Shown one piece after another: positions 32,261-44,345 of a DNA stretch of 64,000 nt (the first letter of the stretch is position 1; each line of letters starts with the position of its first letter). Below the pieces are notes generated by a model. It made no database searches and was not told the DNA's origin. It saw only the letters and a program-made list of their open reading frames with translations. The position numbers and the translations under genes are program-made. The stretch is taken from contig NC_088794.1 of assembly GCF_011386835.1 (NCBI RefSeq), positions 69,140,434 to 69,204,433 of the forward strand. Reading direction: 5' to 3'. This DNA comes from Chrysemys picta bellii. Its lineage: Eukaryota; Chordata; Testudines; Emydidae.

Positions 32261-33480
32261 CTAAAAGTGAAAAAAGTAGTCAGTAGTGAGTTTATTTTTC
32301 ATTTGTAACAGTGAAGGCATTTCTTATTGGCACAGCTATACATGTTATTACAGTGTACTTGTATCACATTCTGGGATAAAATCCAGACCAGAGAGAGGTT
32401 GTGCAACTGCCTGCCCTATAACCTTGGGTGCCTCACAATGGTTTGCTGTTGTAGCTCCCAATCTGGGTTGCTCACAACCAGCCTACCAACAAGTAGGTCA
32501 CACCCTGAGTGTCTGTCTGCTAGACAGACCTGGGTCACTAGTTTTGACCCTAGCAGCCTGTCTACAGCTCCACAGACCCATTCTGGATTCTACCAGCCTT
32601 GGTTACTACTTTCAGGGTGACCCCAACACATGCCCAGTCCCAGATTTTCCCCAAAACTATGTGTTCTGCAGTGTCAGCCATCTCCTGGACAGTTTATATA
32701 GTGAGATTAACTGCCACTTTATGGAGTCAATATTCAACAGTTCGTTACTTTAACTGGAGTTACTAAACAGTTCAGTTTAAACTAAAAATCAAAGAAGTTT
32801 ATTACCAAAAGAAGATAAGATTTTAAGTGAACTGAAGTATGAGATTTCAAAATGGTTATCAGCAAATAAAAGTGAAAATATACATCTAAATCTAAATTTT
32901 AATCTAGCGAGTTTTGGTTCAAAGCTTTGTTCAAGATAGCCTCTCTCACCCAGAGTCTTCCAGCAAGATGGCAACTGACACTCATCTCAGGCTCTCCCAA
33001 ATGTGCTGGTATCTTTGTTTTCTTAGGTGAAAAAGAGAACTTGGGGTTTTTCTGCCCCTTTCTTTTACAATCCAGCAAACCTTTTAAGTGGATTATTTTG
33101 AAGTATATCCTACCACTGAGTAAAGGGTCAGAGTCTGGTGGTAAGGGAGGCTCCAGGCTCTTTCTCCCCCCGCTTGGTTTGCTAAAATGCAAATTGTTCT
33201 GTTTCCCAATAACTCTTCCCCCTGCTCTTTGGAGAACTCTGTTTACTATTTATATGTAAACTGAGATAAACACACATTCCTTTGTTGATGGCAGATCTAG
33301 GGTTGTCTGGGTTTGAATGTGCACTATCATCATCATACAGGGGGGATTCATAATTTAACATAATATTGCTGCATACATTTCACCATGATATTATTGACCA
33401 GTGAGTTAGTAGTTTTCAAATAATACCTCACAAGGCATATTTTACTCAATGATTATTATCGTAGTGTGTAGGGTATGACT
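32261..33480 (-). mobile_element. LTR-like interspersed repeat, copy 2
   Basis: Homologous to 9735-11450 but not interrupted: the site occupied by the solo LTR there is intact here (ttgaccagt near 33395). Open frames here (for instance 32286-32753) are not supported as genes. Confidence 0.55.
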
Positions 33481-35081
33481 ATAGGGGTGCTTTTGTGAAC
33501 AATTGGAAAGGCAAATAAACTTTTATTTAAGTTATGTTATAAATATGAGTTTATCTAGTCTACTATCCACAATCATCATGCATTAAATCTCAGAGCTGCA
33601 GAGTTTTTCTGCTTCTATCTGGAACTTTAAGTTCAAGAGTTTGGGCTAGTCTTGCACATTTTACTGATGTGGGTGGTTCCACTGATGTTACCTGCCCAGG
33701 GCAAACAGGATTTGGCCCTATCTAAACCTTAACATTTTGGGGCCTGTTCTATGATTTACTAAAATGACAGAATAAAGAAATGAAAAAAAAAAGTCTTCAT
33801 AAGAAAGTAAGAGATTGAGCCTAGAAAATCTTATGAACATCACCTGACATCTAGGGTAAATAATGTGATCACAGTCATATCACAGTTTTCTGAGTGAGCT
33901 CTTCTATGATTAAATCACAAACTCAAGCTTGCAATAATACTATTTTGTCTGTGAGTAAAATATGTTCTGCAACATTTTCAAATCTCAGATTAAAAGGAAT
34001 TTCCATTCCTAGCACCCCAGAAAGACATTTAAAAAGTATTTAAACCAATCTGCACACTTCAGAAAGACAACAGCAGCCAGGATTGGATTGGCAATCTCTT
34101 AAACTTCCATTGTGAGATGGATAGACATCTGCATGAAGGAATATGTGAAAGTAAGGAGCGTTTCTGTTCCTCAGGGCTCACAGAATCAAAGCAATAACCA
34201 CCACGTGATGGATCTGACTCAATCAGATCACAGTTCGAGGACAAAGCTTTGCGCAGTAGCTTACACAGAAATACAACCTACAATTCAGTAGAGACATTGT
34301 ATGCTCGACAGCATGTGGTCACTGGCAGAGGTCTTGAGTGGAAGATAGCAGAACTAATAGCTGACTAAGATATAGGGTTGTTTTTTTTTTAAGTTATAGT
34401 TCAACTCTTCAGTGGAGAGTACCAGAAAAGGGATTTTTGTCATACTCAAATCTTATTTTCTTGTAAGTCTCCTGAAACAATTTGGGAACCAATTAGCAGC
34501 AAGTGTTAGTATTTACAGTGGTTATTAGTCATTTACCAATAGTTATTACATGCCATTACTTGAATGGTATTTGGGGAATGTTGACACTTACTTTATCTAT
34601 TTATAATAAGAAATAATCTCTAAAAGCTGCTCTCAAGTGACGAGCACAGTTTCGTGCAAGTGAGTCTTCAAGCTGGCTTCTCAACTGAATCCCTATTTAT
34701 CTGAAATTTTCTGATCAGACCCAGCAGTTAATTGAAGATAAACAGTATTTGATTGATTGTTTGGAGAAATATGAAATATTCACTTCTTTCTAGTAGAAGA
34801 ATGATGTAATTCAATCATAGCATTGTTCATATATCTATATTACCCAAAGCAAATCTGCAAACTTAGCCTGTTTGATATAGTGTGCAAAAGGAAGTTCATG
34901 CCAATGAATGTCACTTTTCCCCTCTGACAAGATAGGACCAAGAAAATTGTTTCCCATATTTGCCTAGTAATATGATGAAGCTGATGAGTAATTAAGATAT
35001 GACCTGTGTAATCACTGAGTGTGTAACTTAAAGTGCTGCCTACCTCCTGAGTTGGACTTTTTTAAAACCAAGAGTCCAGTG
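33481..35081. other. No recognised feature
   Basis: AT-rich; a small A-run at 33784-33793. 'cagggcaaacaggatttggcc' pieces near 33695 may be a decayed palindromic repeat. Confidence 0.4.
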
Positions 35082-35162
35082 CTGCAAGTTCTGATTCACT
35101 TGAATAATCATTACTCATAGGAGTAGTTCTATAGATTTCAAAAGGATTTACAGGATCAGGCA
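35082..35162. repeat. Palindromic MITE-like repeat
   Basis: 'gtgctgcaagttctgattcac' side and 'gatttacaggatcaggcac' side, with 'cattactcataggagtag' between. Confidence 0.5.
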
Positions 35163-36349
35163 CTAAGTTTGGCAGAAATGTGTGTTAAACCACTTTCAAT
35201 TTAAGTTATAGAAATATGAAACTTTTTAGTGCAGTAGCTCCTCTTAGAATAGGTCTCTAGGTAATGGCTTTGGAATCTTTCCTTAATAGGATTATTAGAA
35301 CCTCACTTAAGGTACATAACTACAGTAGCCTCTTTCTTTCCAATAGCCTATGTGATTAGCCTTATTAAAAGAATGAATGTCATCATTATTGCCTCTCAGT
35401 TATGGCTTGTAACCCTGAATGGTGTCTTATCTGGACCATTATCTATACTAAAATTACCTGGTGTTCTTAATTATATTTTAAATTGTTTTAATTAGCAAAA
35501 TATGTGAACTCAAAAGGCAATTGCTATTGTTCTCTTCACATCAACTTTCAATGCAATTTTAAACATTTTTTTGGCCTGATAGATAGGATGGATAGTGTCA
35601 GTTTGTTGTTGAATATAGAGGTTTGATTTTTTTAGCTTAATTGTAAGCTCTAGCAGCATGACTAGGACTGAAAGAAATAATGAACTACTAGGCAGCTCGT
35701 GTAGCACAAGCCTTTCTTTAGAGGAAGCATAATATCAGTTGGATACTAAAAGAAATCAAATGCTTATTTCCTATTCAAATGTACTGTTTGGCCCAAGTAG
35801 CTTGGCAGTGAAGCAGAAAATGAAAGTTATACAAGCATGAGATTTTGTTATCAAGTTCTAATTGTTTCCACAGAGACATAAGGTGCTGAAAATGCATTCA
35901 GTTATGCTCCAAGAAGAATTTGTTTCCTTTATTAATTGTTTATTAGCCTTCTGCTGCATTATAATTGTAGACTTCAGTTCAATTAACATTTACCACATTG
36001 TTTGAAAACATAGGTTGTCTTCAAGGTGTGAATGTGATGTTTGGTTTCTGCATTAAAAGAGCATTAAAGGTTTGCAGCAATATCTCAGTTCATCAGCTGG
36101 AAATAATAGATCAATGAGTTATATAGGAGAAAATGAAAGTGAAGAATAGAAAAAAGAAAGTTTATTGTATTTCTCTATTTTTGAAAGGTTAGCGTGATAT
36201 TATCTTGGAGTGAATGGGGTCATAATCAACAACAATTAGAGTTAGTATGACATTTAAGCAATTTGAGGTGAGATCAAAACTTTTTCAAATGCAATATTTC
36301 AAAAGGTGAATGCTTAAATTAGGTTACGAGGTTATCTTAATCCATCTAA
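35163..36349. other. No recognised feature
   Basis: AT-rich; nothing identified. Confidence 0.45.
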
Positions 36350-38720
36350 CCTACTCATAGACTTGAAGGTCTGAAGGGACCATCATGATCATCTAGTCTG
36401 ACCTCCTGCAGGCCACAGAACCTGGCCCATCCACTAATGTTATAGAGACAACCTCCGGTTGACTTACTGAAGTGCTCAAATCATGATTTAAAGACTTCAA
36501 GTATCTGCCATTTACATTAGTTTAAACCTGCAAGTTACTTTTGCCCCATGTTGCAGAGGAAGACAAAAAATGCCCAGGTATCTTCCAATCTTATCTGTGA
36601 GAAAATTCCTTCCCAGCCCCAAATATGTCAATCAGTTGGACCCTAAGCATGTTGGCAAGAGCTACCAGCTAGACACCTGGGAAAGAATTTTCTGTAGTAA
36701 CTCAGAGCTCTCCCCATCTAGTGTCCCATCACCAGCCATTAGAGATATTTGCTGCTAGCAGTCACAGATCAGCTACACTGCATTGTAGGCGGTCACATTA
36801 TACCATTCCCTCCATAAATTTAATCAAACTCAGTCTTGAAACCAGTTAAGGTTCTCACCCCCACCCCCAGTGCTCCATTTAGAGGTATGTTCCAGAACTT
36901 CACTCCTCTGATGGTTAGAAACTTCATCTAATTTCAAGCCTAAACTTGTTGATGTCCAGTTTATATCCATTTGTTCTTCTGTCCACATTGGTGCTTACCT
37001 TAAATAACTCCTCTCCCTCCCTGCTATTTATCCCTCTGATATATTTATAGAGAGCAATCATATCTCCCCTCAGCCTTCTTTCGGTTAGGCTAAACAAGAG
37101 TAGCTCTTTGAGTCTCGTCTCATAAGGTAAGTTTTCCATTCCTTGGATCATCCTAGCTGCCCTTCTGCATCTGTTCCAGTTTGAATTCATCTTTTTTAAA
37201 CACGGGAGACCAAAATTGCACACAGCATTCCAGTTAAGGTCTCACCAGTGCCTTCTATAATACTAACACTCCCCTATCCCTACTGTACCTGATGCATCCT
37301 AGGATTGCATTAGCTTTTTTCACAGCTGCATCACACTGGCAGCTCAGTCATCCTGATCGACCAATACACCCAGGTCTTTCTACTCCTCTGTCACTTCCAA
37401 CTGATAAATCCCCAGTTTATAACAAAAAAAATCTTGTTGTTAGTCTCTAAGTGAATGACCTTGCACTACTAAATTTCATCCCATTTCAATTAATCTAGTT
37501 TTCTAGTCATCCAGATCTTCTTGTAGGATATTCAAGTCCTCCTTTGTATTGGCAATACCTCCCAACTTTGTCTCATCTGCAAATTTTATTAGAACACTAC
37601 CATTGTTTGTGCTAAGGTCATTAATAAAAATGTGAAATAAGACTGGCCCCAAGACTGATCCCTGAAGAACTCCACTAGTAACCTCTCTCCAGCCTGACAG
37701 TTCACCTTTCAGTATGACCCATTGTAGAGGCTCATTTAACCAGTTACTTATTCATCTTTCAATTCTCATAAAGTCTCATTTTCTCCGTATTTAACTAATA
37801 ATTTCCCATTTAGAATTGTATCAAATGCCTTACTAAAATCCAGGTAGATTAGATCTACTATATTTCTTAGTCTAAAAAAAAAAAAAAAATCAGTTATCTT
37901 CTCAAAGGAAGAGATCAGGTTAGTCTGGGATGATCTACTTTTTTTAAAACCATGCTGTATTTTATCCCAATTACAATTTACCTCTATGTCCTTAACTACC
38001 TTCTATTTCAAAATTTGTTCCAAATCCTTGCATACATCTGAGGTCAAACTAACAGGCCTGTACTTTCCTGGATCTATTTTTTTTTTTTTACCCTTTCTTA
38101 AAAATAGGTACTATATTAGCAATTCTCCAGTCATAGTGTACGACCCCTGAGTTTACAGATTTAATAAAAATCCTTGCAATTTCATGTGCCTGTTCCTTTA
38201 ATATTCTTAGATGGAGATTATCCAGGCCTCCCCCAGTTTAGTCCCATTAAACTGTTTGAGTTTGACTTCCACTTCAGATGTGGTAATTTCTACTTCCATA
38301 TCCGTATTCCCATTAGCTACCCTGCTACTACTCCTAAGCTCCTCATTACCCTTAGTAAAAATTGAGGCAAAGTATTTATTTAGGTTTTGGGCCATGCCTT
38401 GATTATCTTTCATCTCCACCGCATCCTCAGTGTTTAGCAGTCCCACTTCTTTCCTTGTTTTTATTTAATTTATTTATGTATTTATATGGCTATACAATCT
38501 TTTACTATTGGTTTTAAATTTCCTTTGTAAGGTCTAATTCCGCTTGGCCTTGGCAGTTCTCACTTTATCCCTGCACTTTCTAACCTCCAAGAGGTAGCTT
38601 TCCTTGCTGATCCATCCCATCTTCCATTCCTCATAGGCTTTCTGCTTTCTCTTAATCACCTGTTTAAGATGCTTGCTCATCCAGTTTGGTCTGCGTCGCT
38701 TCCCTACAAAGTAATCCTTC
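36350..38720 (-). mobile_element. Older CR1 LINE, antisense, about 2.4 kb
   Basis: Minus-strand CR1 from within ORF2 to the 3' UTR. The 3' UTR block 'ggtcagactagatgatcatg' followed by ggtcccttcagacc is at 36352-36410. Many frameshifts and stops, plus A/T runs (37876-37890, 38079-38090), mark it as older than the copy at 2.7 kb. The 5' end is truncated near 38720. Confidence 0.88.
36924..38446 (-). pseudogene. CR1 ORF2 relic with altered catalytic motif
   Basis: Open pieces at 38446-38207 (pre-RT region: NKYFASIFTKGNEE) and 37223-36924 (C-terminus: RRAARMIQGMENLPYETRL, RLRGDMIALYKY). Between them, RT motifs survive in broken frames: YLDFSKAFD near 37830-37855, SGVLQGSVLGP near 37650-37680, and FADETKLG near 37565-37590. 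The last is FADD in active CR1, so the second catalytic Asp is replaced by Glu. Inactive. Confidence 0.85.
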
Positions 38721-39377
38721 AGAGAGGAAGGATGTGATCTATCATTTGTGAGGCATCAGATGTTATCAGTCCCAAACATATAACTAATTTAGACAACTAA
38801 CTGCATTCTGTTTTCCTACAGTAGCTCAGTAAAAGAACAAGCTAAAGGGAGACAAAATAGACAGCTAGTCAATGACTAAGACAAGTTTGCTTTTACCAAG
38901 ATTAATTATTCTGTCTTTGACTGAAAAATGAAATCAAACAGAAGTCCAAGATAGCCAAAAGGACTTACATTTAAAATGTAATTAGGTACCTATACAATTT
39001 AAAGCCTTTTACTGTATTTATCTAAATAACATGAGTGAACATCAAAACTTTCTGTAAACTTTCTGTATATAGAGATATGTTGACACAAATAAAAACAGCA
39101 GCATGTTAATAAACCTGCTGTGGAGATAAATGGTTTCAATTAGCTTCATTAGTTTTAACTAAGATTATTTCCTTAGCCATGAGTCATTTATCTCATTTTG
39201 CACTTTTCCTATTTACTGGAGCTGCAGGGAATGATTTACCAAGTGTTTGAATTCTGGTGAATAGAGTAGTTTTTAGAATCCATGCTTATCCCATTTATTG
39301 ATCGTGTAGGTTTCCCTTGGTCTCACAAAAGGTCAGAAAGAACACTCAGAAGTCTTTTAGTAAAAATGCAAGAAGTG
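38721..39377. other. No recognised feature
   Basis: AT-rich; nothing identified. Confidence 0.45.
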
Positions 39378-39455
39378 TGTTCTGAGCCTGATCCAAAGCC
39401 CATTCAAGTGGGAGTATTGTCATTGACTCCCACGGGCTTTGCGTCAGACCTTCTG
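39378..39455. repeat. Palindromic MITE-like repeat
   Basis: 'gagcctgatccaaagcccat' on the left and 'cacgggctttgcgtcagacc' on the right, with the centre tgtcattgactccc. Confidence 0.65.
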
Positions 39456-40139
39456 TGAGAAGCAGGGAGTAAAACTCTGATTCAGATTCATGCTCAAAAG
39501 CCTATTGCCTGTGGAACATTAGGCTATGCTGCAGAATGGAGTGAATCAGGTAGTGATTTAGAAACTGACGTTTGAAACTAGGCATAATTCTGAGAAATCA
39601 GGGGAAAAGTAGTGAAGCCAGTAGGATTAATGTACCATTACTATGGGAACCACCCACCTAAGAACATGAAAATATTCATGGTGAGAACAAAGCCAACCTT
39701 CCCAACATGCTGATGTGTTGAAAGGAACGAGGGCCTGGATCAAAAAAGGGACTGAGGTATTGTGATGCTCAGCACACCAAGAGACCTCTTTCCTGGAGTC
39801 AGGAGGCTTAGTCACCTAAACTGTTTCTTGTAAGCATGAATGAGTGTGGCACAGGGTAGGGAGAAATTGGGAGAGAGATGACATGAAGAAATATCTTTTC
39901 ATGTGAAAAATCACATTAAAAACTATTTAAAATGTTATAAAATTACAATATATACACAAAGATATGAATAAAATAAAGCAATGCATCTTAAGCAAACATT
40001 AAACATGGATCACTAAAGCATCATCAACACCACCAAGTTCACTCAAAATGTTGTTAACATACCAAGTCAACTGAAAAACATCCAGGGTACAAGCCAAGGT
40101 ATAAAAAGTATAGATCAGTCTGCAATCAGGCCATAATCA
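39456..40139. other. No recognised feature
   Basis: Could include the 3' UTR of the LINE that ends near 40140; nothing diagnostic seen. Confidence 0.4.
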
Positions 40140-40142
40140 GGG

Positions 40143-40560
40143 GGCAGAATAGCGGTAAATATCACACCCCTCTTCCACAGTCACTCTGTTCTGGTAAGAT
40201 TTAAAAATGGCCAGTTTTGCCTGTACCAACAGAAAATAAACCAGCAGAAAACTGGCCAAATGCAAGCACTGTATCTCACTGCCAGAACAAACAGGGGCTT
40301 GGAGAAAACCAGTCCCAAACCACTGAAAAGCTGCTGCAAAAAAAGTATAGGATTCAAATAGGGGAAATATAGGAAAAAATGAACCACATCCAAAACCAAA
40401 CAGAGGGAGCAGTTCACAGACATCTCAGGAGTAATATGGTTCTTAAAATGATAGATTGGTAGGATGCTATGCCGGACCCTCCACAGCAAGTCACCAGAGT
40501 GCCTACGAAGGGGAGGTTTGTACAGTATCCTCCGAGCCCAGGACACAGTCAGCCAAAGTC
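40143..40560 (-). pseudogene. Tx1-like LINE ORF2: C-terminal region
   Basis: RRHSGDLLWRVRHSILPI, then NCSLCLVLDVVHFFLYF, resembles the post-RT Cys/His region (Cys-x2-Cys ... His) of Tx1-type ORF2. A neighbouring frame gives LLVYFLLVQAKLAIF near 40215. The stretch 40560-41286 seems to continue upstream ORF2 sequence in broken frames. Confidence 0.55.
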
Positions 40561-41286
40561 ATATTAGGAAGATCAGAAAGGCTAGCCTCAGAGCTGCTTC
40601 TTGGCCACGTTTGCAAAAGAACATTTAACAAACCCTTCCAGGACAACCATTGGCCTCATTGCACAAGGTTCTCATCCTTAGAAAGGGAGATAATTAGTGA
40701 GAGAATCATGGGATCTCCCACTCCCATTTCCTGCAAAACCTTTCTGCAAATACTGATCAGCCACTGAGGAACTTAATAAAAATAAAAAAAAAACACACCA
40801 CAGACTGGATACTGGTATGAACAGCAAGAGACGTCATCGACATCCAGCTTGATCAACTAGGAACAATCAGGTGGGACAGCTTGGTCAACTTGGCATGGGT
40901 AAAGACAGACAACAGGTTCCTGGAAATGAGAGCTTCAATGGGAAAAAGTGGGTTAAAAAAAATAATGGTTCTTCCAAGAATCTGGAAACTGGAAGACATC
41001 TAGTCTGGCCATGCACTTCACAGAAATTGGCAGGCATTAAAAAGACCATAACAGAATGGAGGCAAATCTAGACTCTCTAATTGATCAGGTGCCAACAATA
41101 TAGGTGAGAGTCCAGCATGATGGAGGAAAGAGAAGGCAAGAGACTTTCAGGCCAATGGGGAATCAGAGTCCAGCAACCACTGAACAGACTCCGCAGGCAA
41201 AAGACTGCCACTCTCCAGATTAAATCAATGAGCCCTGGCCCTCCTCATCTAATGGCAGGAACAAAGCAGGGAGTAACCAGTGGTAA

Positions 41287-42365
41287 CTATTCCCCTCTAA
41301 AAATGGTGAATATGCCTCTCAATCTGGTCCAAAAGGCTGGGTGTGGGGCACTGTAAGAGGGGGCTTGGTAAGCCTGATAGCGGCAGTGGTCACAACTGGA
41401 GTGGGGTTCTCTGGCTCCAAAGGAGCGGGTGGCTATAGTGTCATGATCACCTGCTGGACCAACTGCTGCAGCTGTTGTTGCTGCTGGGCCAATAGCTCCT
41501 GGATCAACTGCTGCTATTAGTTGGCTATTTGCTTGAAATAGTTGTTGCTGCTGGATGACGATGAAGGGTGTTTTGTTCAACCATCCATTTTAGCAGCTGC
41601 CCTGTCTCCATTCAGTGAGAGGAGGGTTGGAGGCAGTGTTTACTTGAGGGTTTTTCACCCCGAAATTTGCCTACTTTTATCTACCAGAACAGTACAGGGG
41701 ACTTGCTGAGCTAGGCAGCCTAGTGGCTGGAGTGCTTGACTTGCACCCCTTTGCTTGGTTGAGGCATCTCAGTCTTTAAGGCAGGAGGTGGATAGGGGAA
41801 CCCGGGCCCACACACTCCATTGGGTCCCAGCCCAGGGCCCTGTGTGAGTTAACCCCTGAGTAGGAGACCTCCCAGTAGGAAGTCTACATCCACTGCCCTA
41901 GGCTACTTCCTACTGCTGTCCCCTCACTTTGAGACATGGCTCATGGCCCATATAGTCCACGTTGCTGTGGTCAGCCTTGTCTCTAGTAGTACCTCCTCAG
42001 GGACTTGGGCAGCATCCTGTTGTAGTCCCAGTTTCCTCCAGGTGGGGTAGCCGAAAGTTTGGCAGGGCTGGAACCCCACAATGTTTCTGTGTTTTGGTCA
42101 CCTGGTTACCTCGTAGGCAGTGTGCTTCTAAATCTCTTCCACAGTCTCCTTTTAGCCAGGGAGATGGTGGTTATATCCTGGTGGCTGCCTTGGCTGGCAG
42201 GCTAGTGACTCTTCCCACAGGTAGGGAGGCAGCTAGCACTTTCCTCTTCACCAATCAGCCTGAACTGAGCTAAGTTCTCTCCTTTTCTCTCCCCTCCAGG
42301 CCTGGCATTGGCTGCAGGTAGAACTGGGCAGGGCTAGCTGGGCCCAAAGGCTCTCTTTAACCCCT
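41287..42365 (-). mobile_element. Gypsy fragment: LTR, leader and start of gag, antisense
   Basis: Minus strand: a gag-like start with Gln-rich runs (41580-41440, reading QQLIQELLAQQQQQ and on), preceded by a leader and an LTR. The LTR holds the 'gccctgggctggga' and gttcccctat block (41790-41850) shared with the 24-30 kb element. It lies between LINE pieces on the same strand. Family close to, but clearly different from, the complete Gypsy element. The minus-strand open frame 41580-41287 is a frame variant of this gag. Confidence 0.6.
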
Positions 42366-42618
42366 TCTATGCCAGCAGATAGTTTCTCTGCTTTATCATA
42401 GGCATACGTGGTAAAATATTAAAAACCAACAGTGCCAATACATATTTCCATCTGGAGGAGCCTGCCTTGCACAACCTCCTTCATAGACAGGATCTATGCC
42501 CCTGCACTCCAGGAAAAACAACTACCCCAGCAATGACATTGGAAAGCTTCCCCTTCCCATTCCTGCAACCAGCTCCCCTGATTATCAGTCTGACTGCATC
42601 TCTTGCAAGAGGACAAAA

Positions 42619-42843
42619 TCAGCCCATCTTTGTCTGAGAAAAATCTAAGAGTTGTGCTCTTTTATGACCATCCCAGCATCCATTAATATTTAGAGAGCCA
42701 AAGCTGAGCAGCCCACAGACACTAGAAGGAGAGAGACAAGAAGCAGAGAGAAATAAGGGAAAGTGGAAGGACTTTGTGTGGGGGAGGGGAGGAGAAGGAA
42801 TGGGGCAATGGGGAGGCTTATATATCTTCAGAAACACCCACAT
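42619..42843 (-). pseudogene. Tx1-like LINE ORF2: start of APE-type endonuclease
   Basis: FGSLNINGCWDGHKRAQLLDF is the N-terminal signature of the endonuclease of L1/Tx1-type LINEs (LNINGC plus KRA). Homology appears to continue in shifted frames to about 42370, where the Gypsy fragment starts. Confidence 0.7.
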
Positions 42844-43727
42844 GCTTCTGCACTTTATTCAACAACTTTTTGAGATGGAAATGTTTTCCATGATCAACTG
42901 AGAGCTCTCTCAGGACAAGGGCAGCTGAATGAACAAAGCACTGTAAATTAGGAAAAAAGTCCTCAACTTTCTGCCTCACTTAAGTGCTGGTCAAAAAGTC
43001 ACTAATCTCCTTCATGCTGTACCCACCCATCCTATATAGCTGACTGGCTGGGAGCCACTGAGGAATCAGAGAGATCATCAACATCCCCATCATCTCGCTC
43101 AGAAGAACACTGAGCTGCCACTGTAACATTCTCATCATTCACAAAGGAGAGAGATTCAGTGAGAGCAGCTGGCATATCTGCTAAGAGGGGTAGGCAGTGC
43201 AGCCCCAGACAAGGACCTAGCATCATCACTGCAGCAGCATGCAGGATCAGGATCTTGAGGGCTCATCATACCAGGAGGAGACCACTCCACACTGGGAGCT
43301 CCAGAGATGGGGCTACCGCCCAGTGCAGCACTATACTTCTCAGGGCACATAACTTGATCCTCAACTACTGCCAAAGCTCAGGGGCTAAAGTTTTAGCCCT
43401 TTTAGAAATAGTCCCATAAATCTCTCTCATCAGTTTTTCTTCACCCCCTGCCCATCTCTAGAACCTGTCTCTGCTTGCTCTGCAAGGAGGTGCTCCTAGG
43501 GCTTGCTTCTGTGATGGGATTATAACAGAGGGTTCTTCTGGGAGTGTGAGGTGGGTGCTCCATGGACAATGGCAGACCACATATGGTGAGTGAGGGAGAC
43601 AGTCTCTGTCTCCTGCTGGTCCTTTGATTTTCTAGCCCTCACCCCACTATCCTGGGGTCCCACTTTCTTACCAGGGAACCCAGAGCAGTGCATGGGTAGG
43701 ACCCCCTCAGATGACCAGGGTCACCAC

Positions 43728-43947
43728 CAGGGCTGGCTCCAGGCACCAGCTTACCAAGCAGGTGCTTGGGGCGGCCACTTTGGAGAGGGGTGGCACGTCC
43801 AGCTGTTCGGTGGCAATTTGGTAGACGGTCCCTCACTCCTGCTCAGAGCAAAGGACCTCCTGCCGAATTGCCGCCACAGATCGCGACTTTTGTTTGTTTG
43901 TTTTTGTTTGGCTGCTTGGGGCAGCCAAAACCCTGGAGCCGGCCCTA
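43728..43947 (+). mobile_element. hAT MITE, 220 bp (CAGGGCTGGCTCC family), copy 1
   Basis: Ends cagggctggctccagg and ccctggagccggcccta; 8-bp duplication gtcaccac at 43720-43727 and 43948-43955. Contains cttggggcggccac, tgccgaattgccgcc and a (TTTG)n stretch near 43887-43911. It sits in the zinc-knuckle codons of the antisense LINE ORF1. Confidence 0.93.
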
Positions 43948-44345
43948 GTCACCACACAGGAAACGTTTCATGTTTTCAGAGATAGCAAACACTGTGTAAT
44001 CTACCCCATCTATGTGATGCTTTAAAACCAGGTGCAAGGACTGCTTGGGGTAATTTAGAACCACGTAAACCTGGCCCAGAGCAACATAACATGCCTCACA
44101 GCCTGCAAGAGCCCAGGTAACAGAATCTAACAGCACAAAATTCAATAATGGAAGAGAGCAGAAACTAGTGTCTCATTGTGAAAGAAAGGAGGGTTTGGAA
44201 AATTGAGTGGGGGGGGAGGAAGAACCTATTTTATTAGCAGGAGTAAACAAGGGAAACACTGGAACCAAAGACACTCAAACGATTCACAAACTGCTCCTGG
44301 GCCAGGAAAATCACTATTTTCTCGTTCAAAAGGCAGATTTCTATT

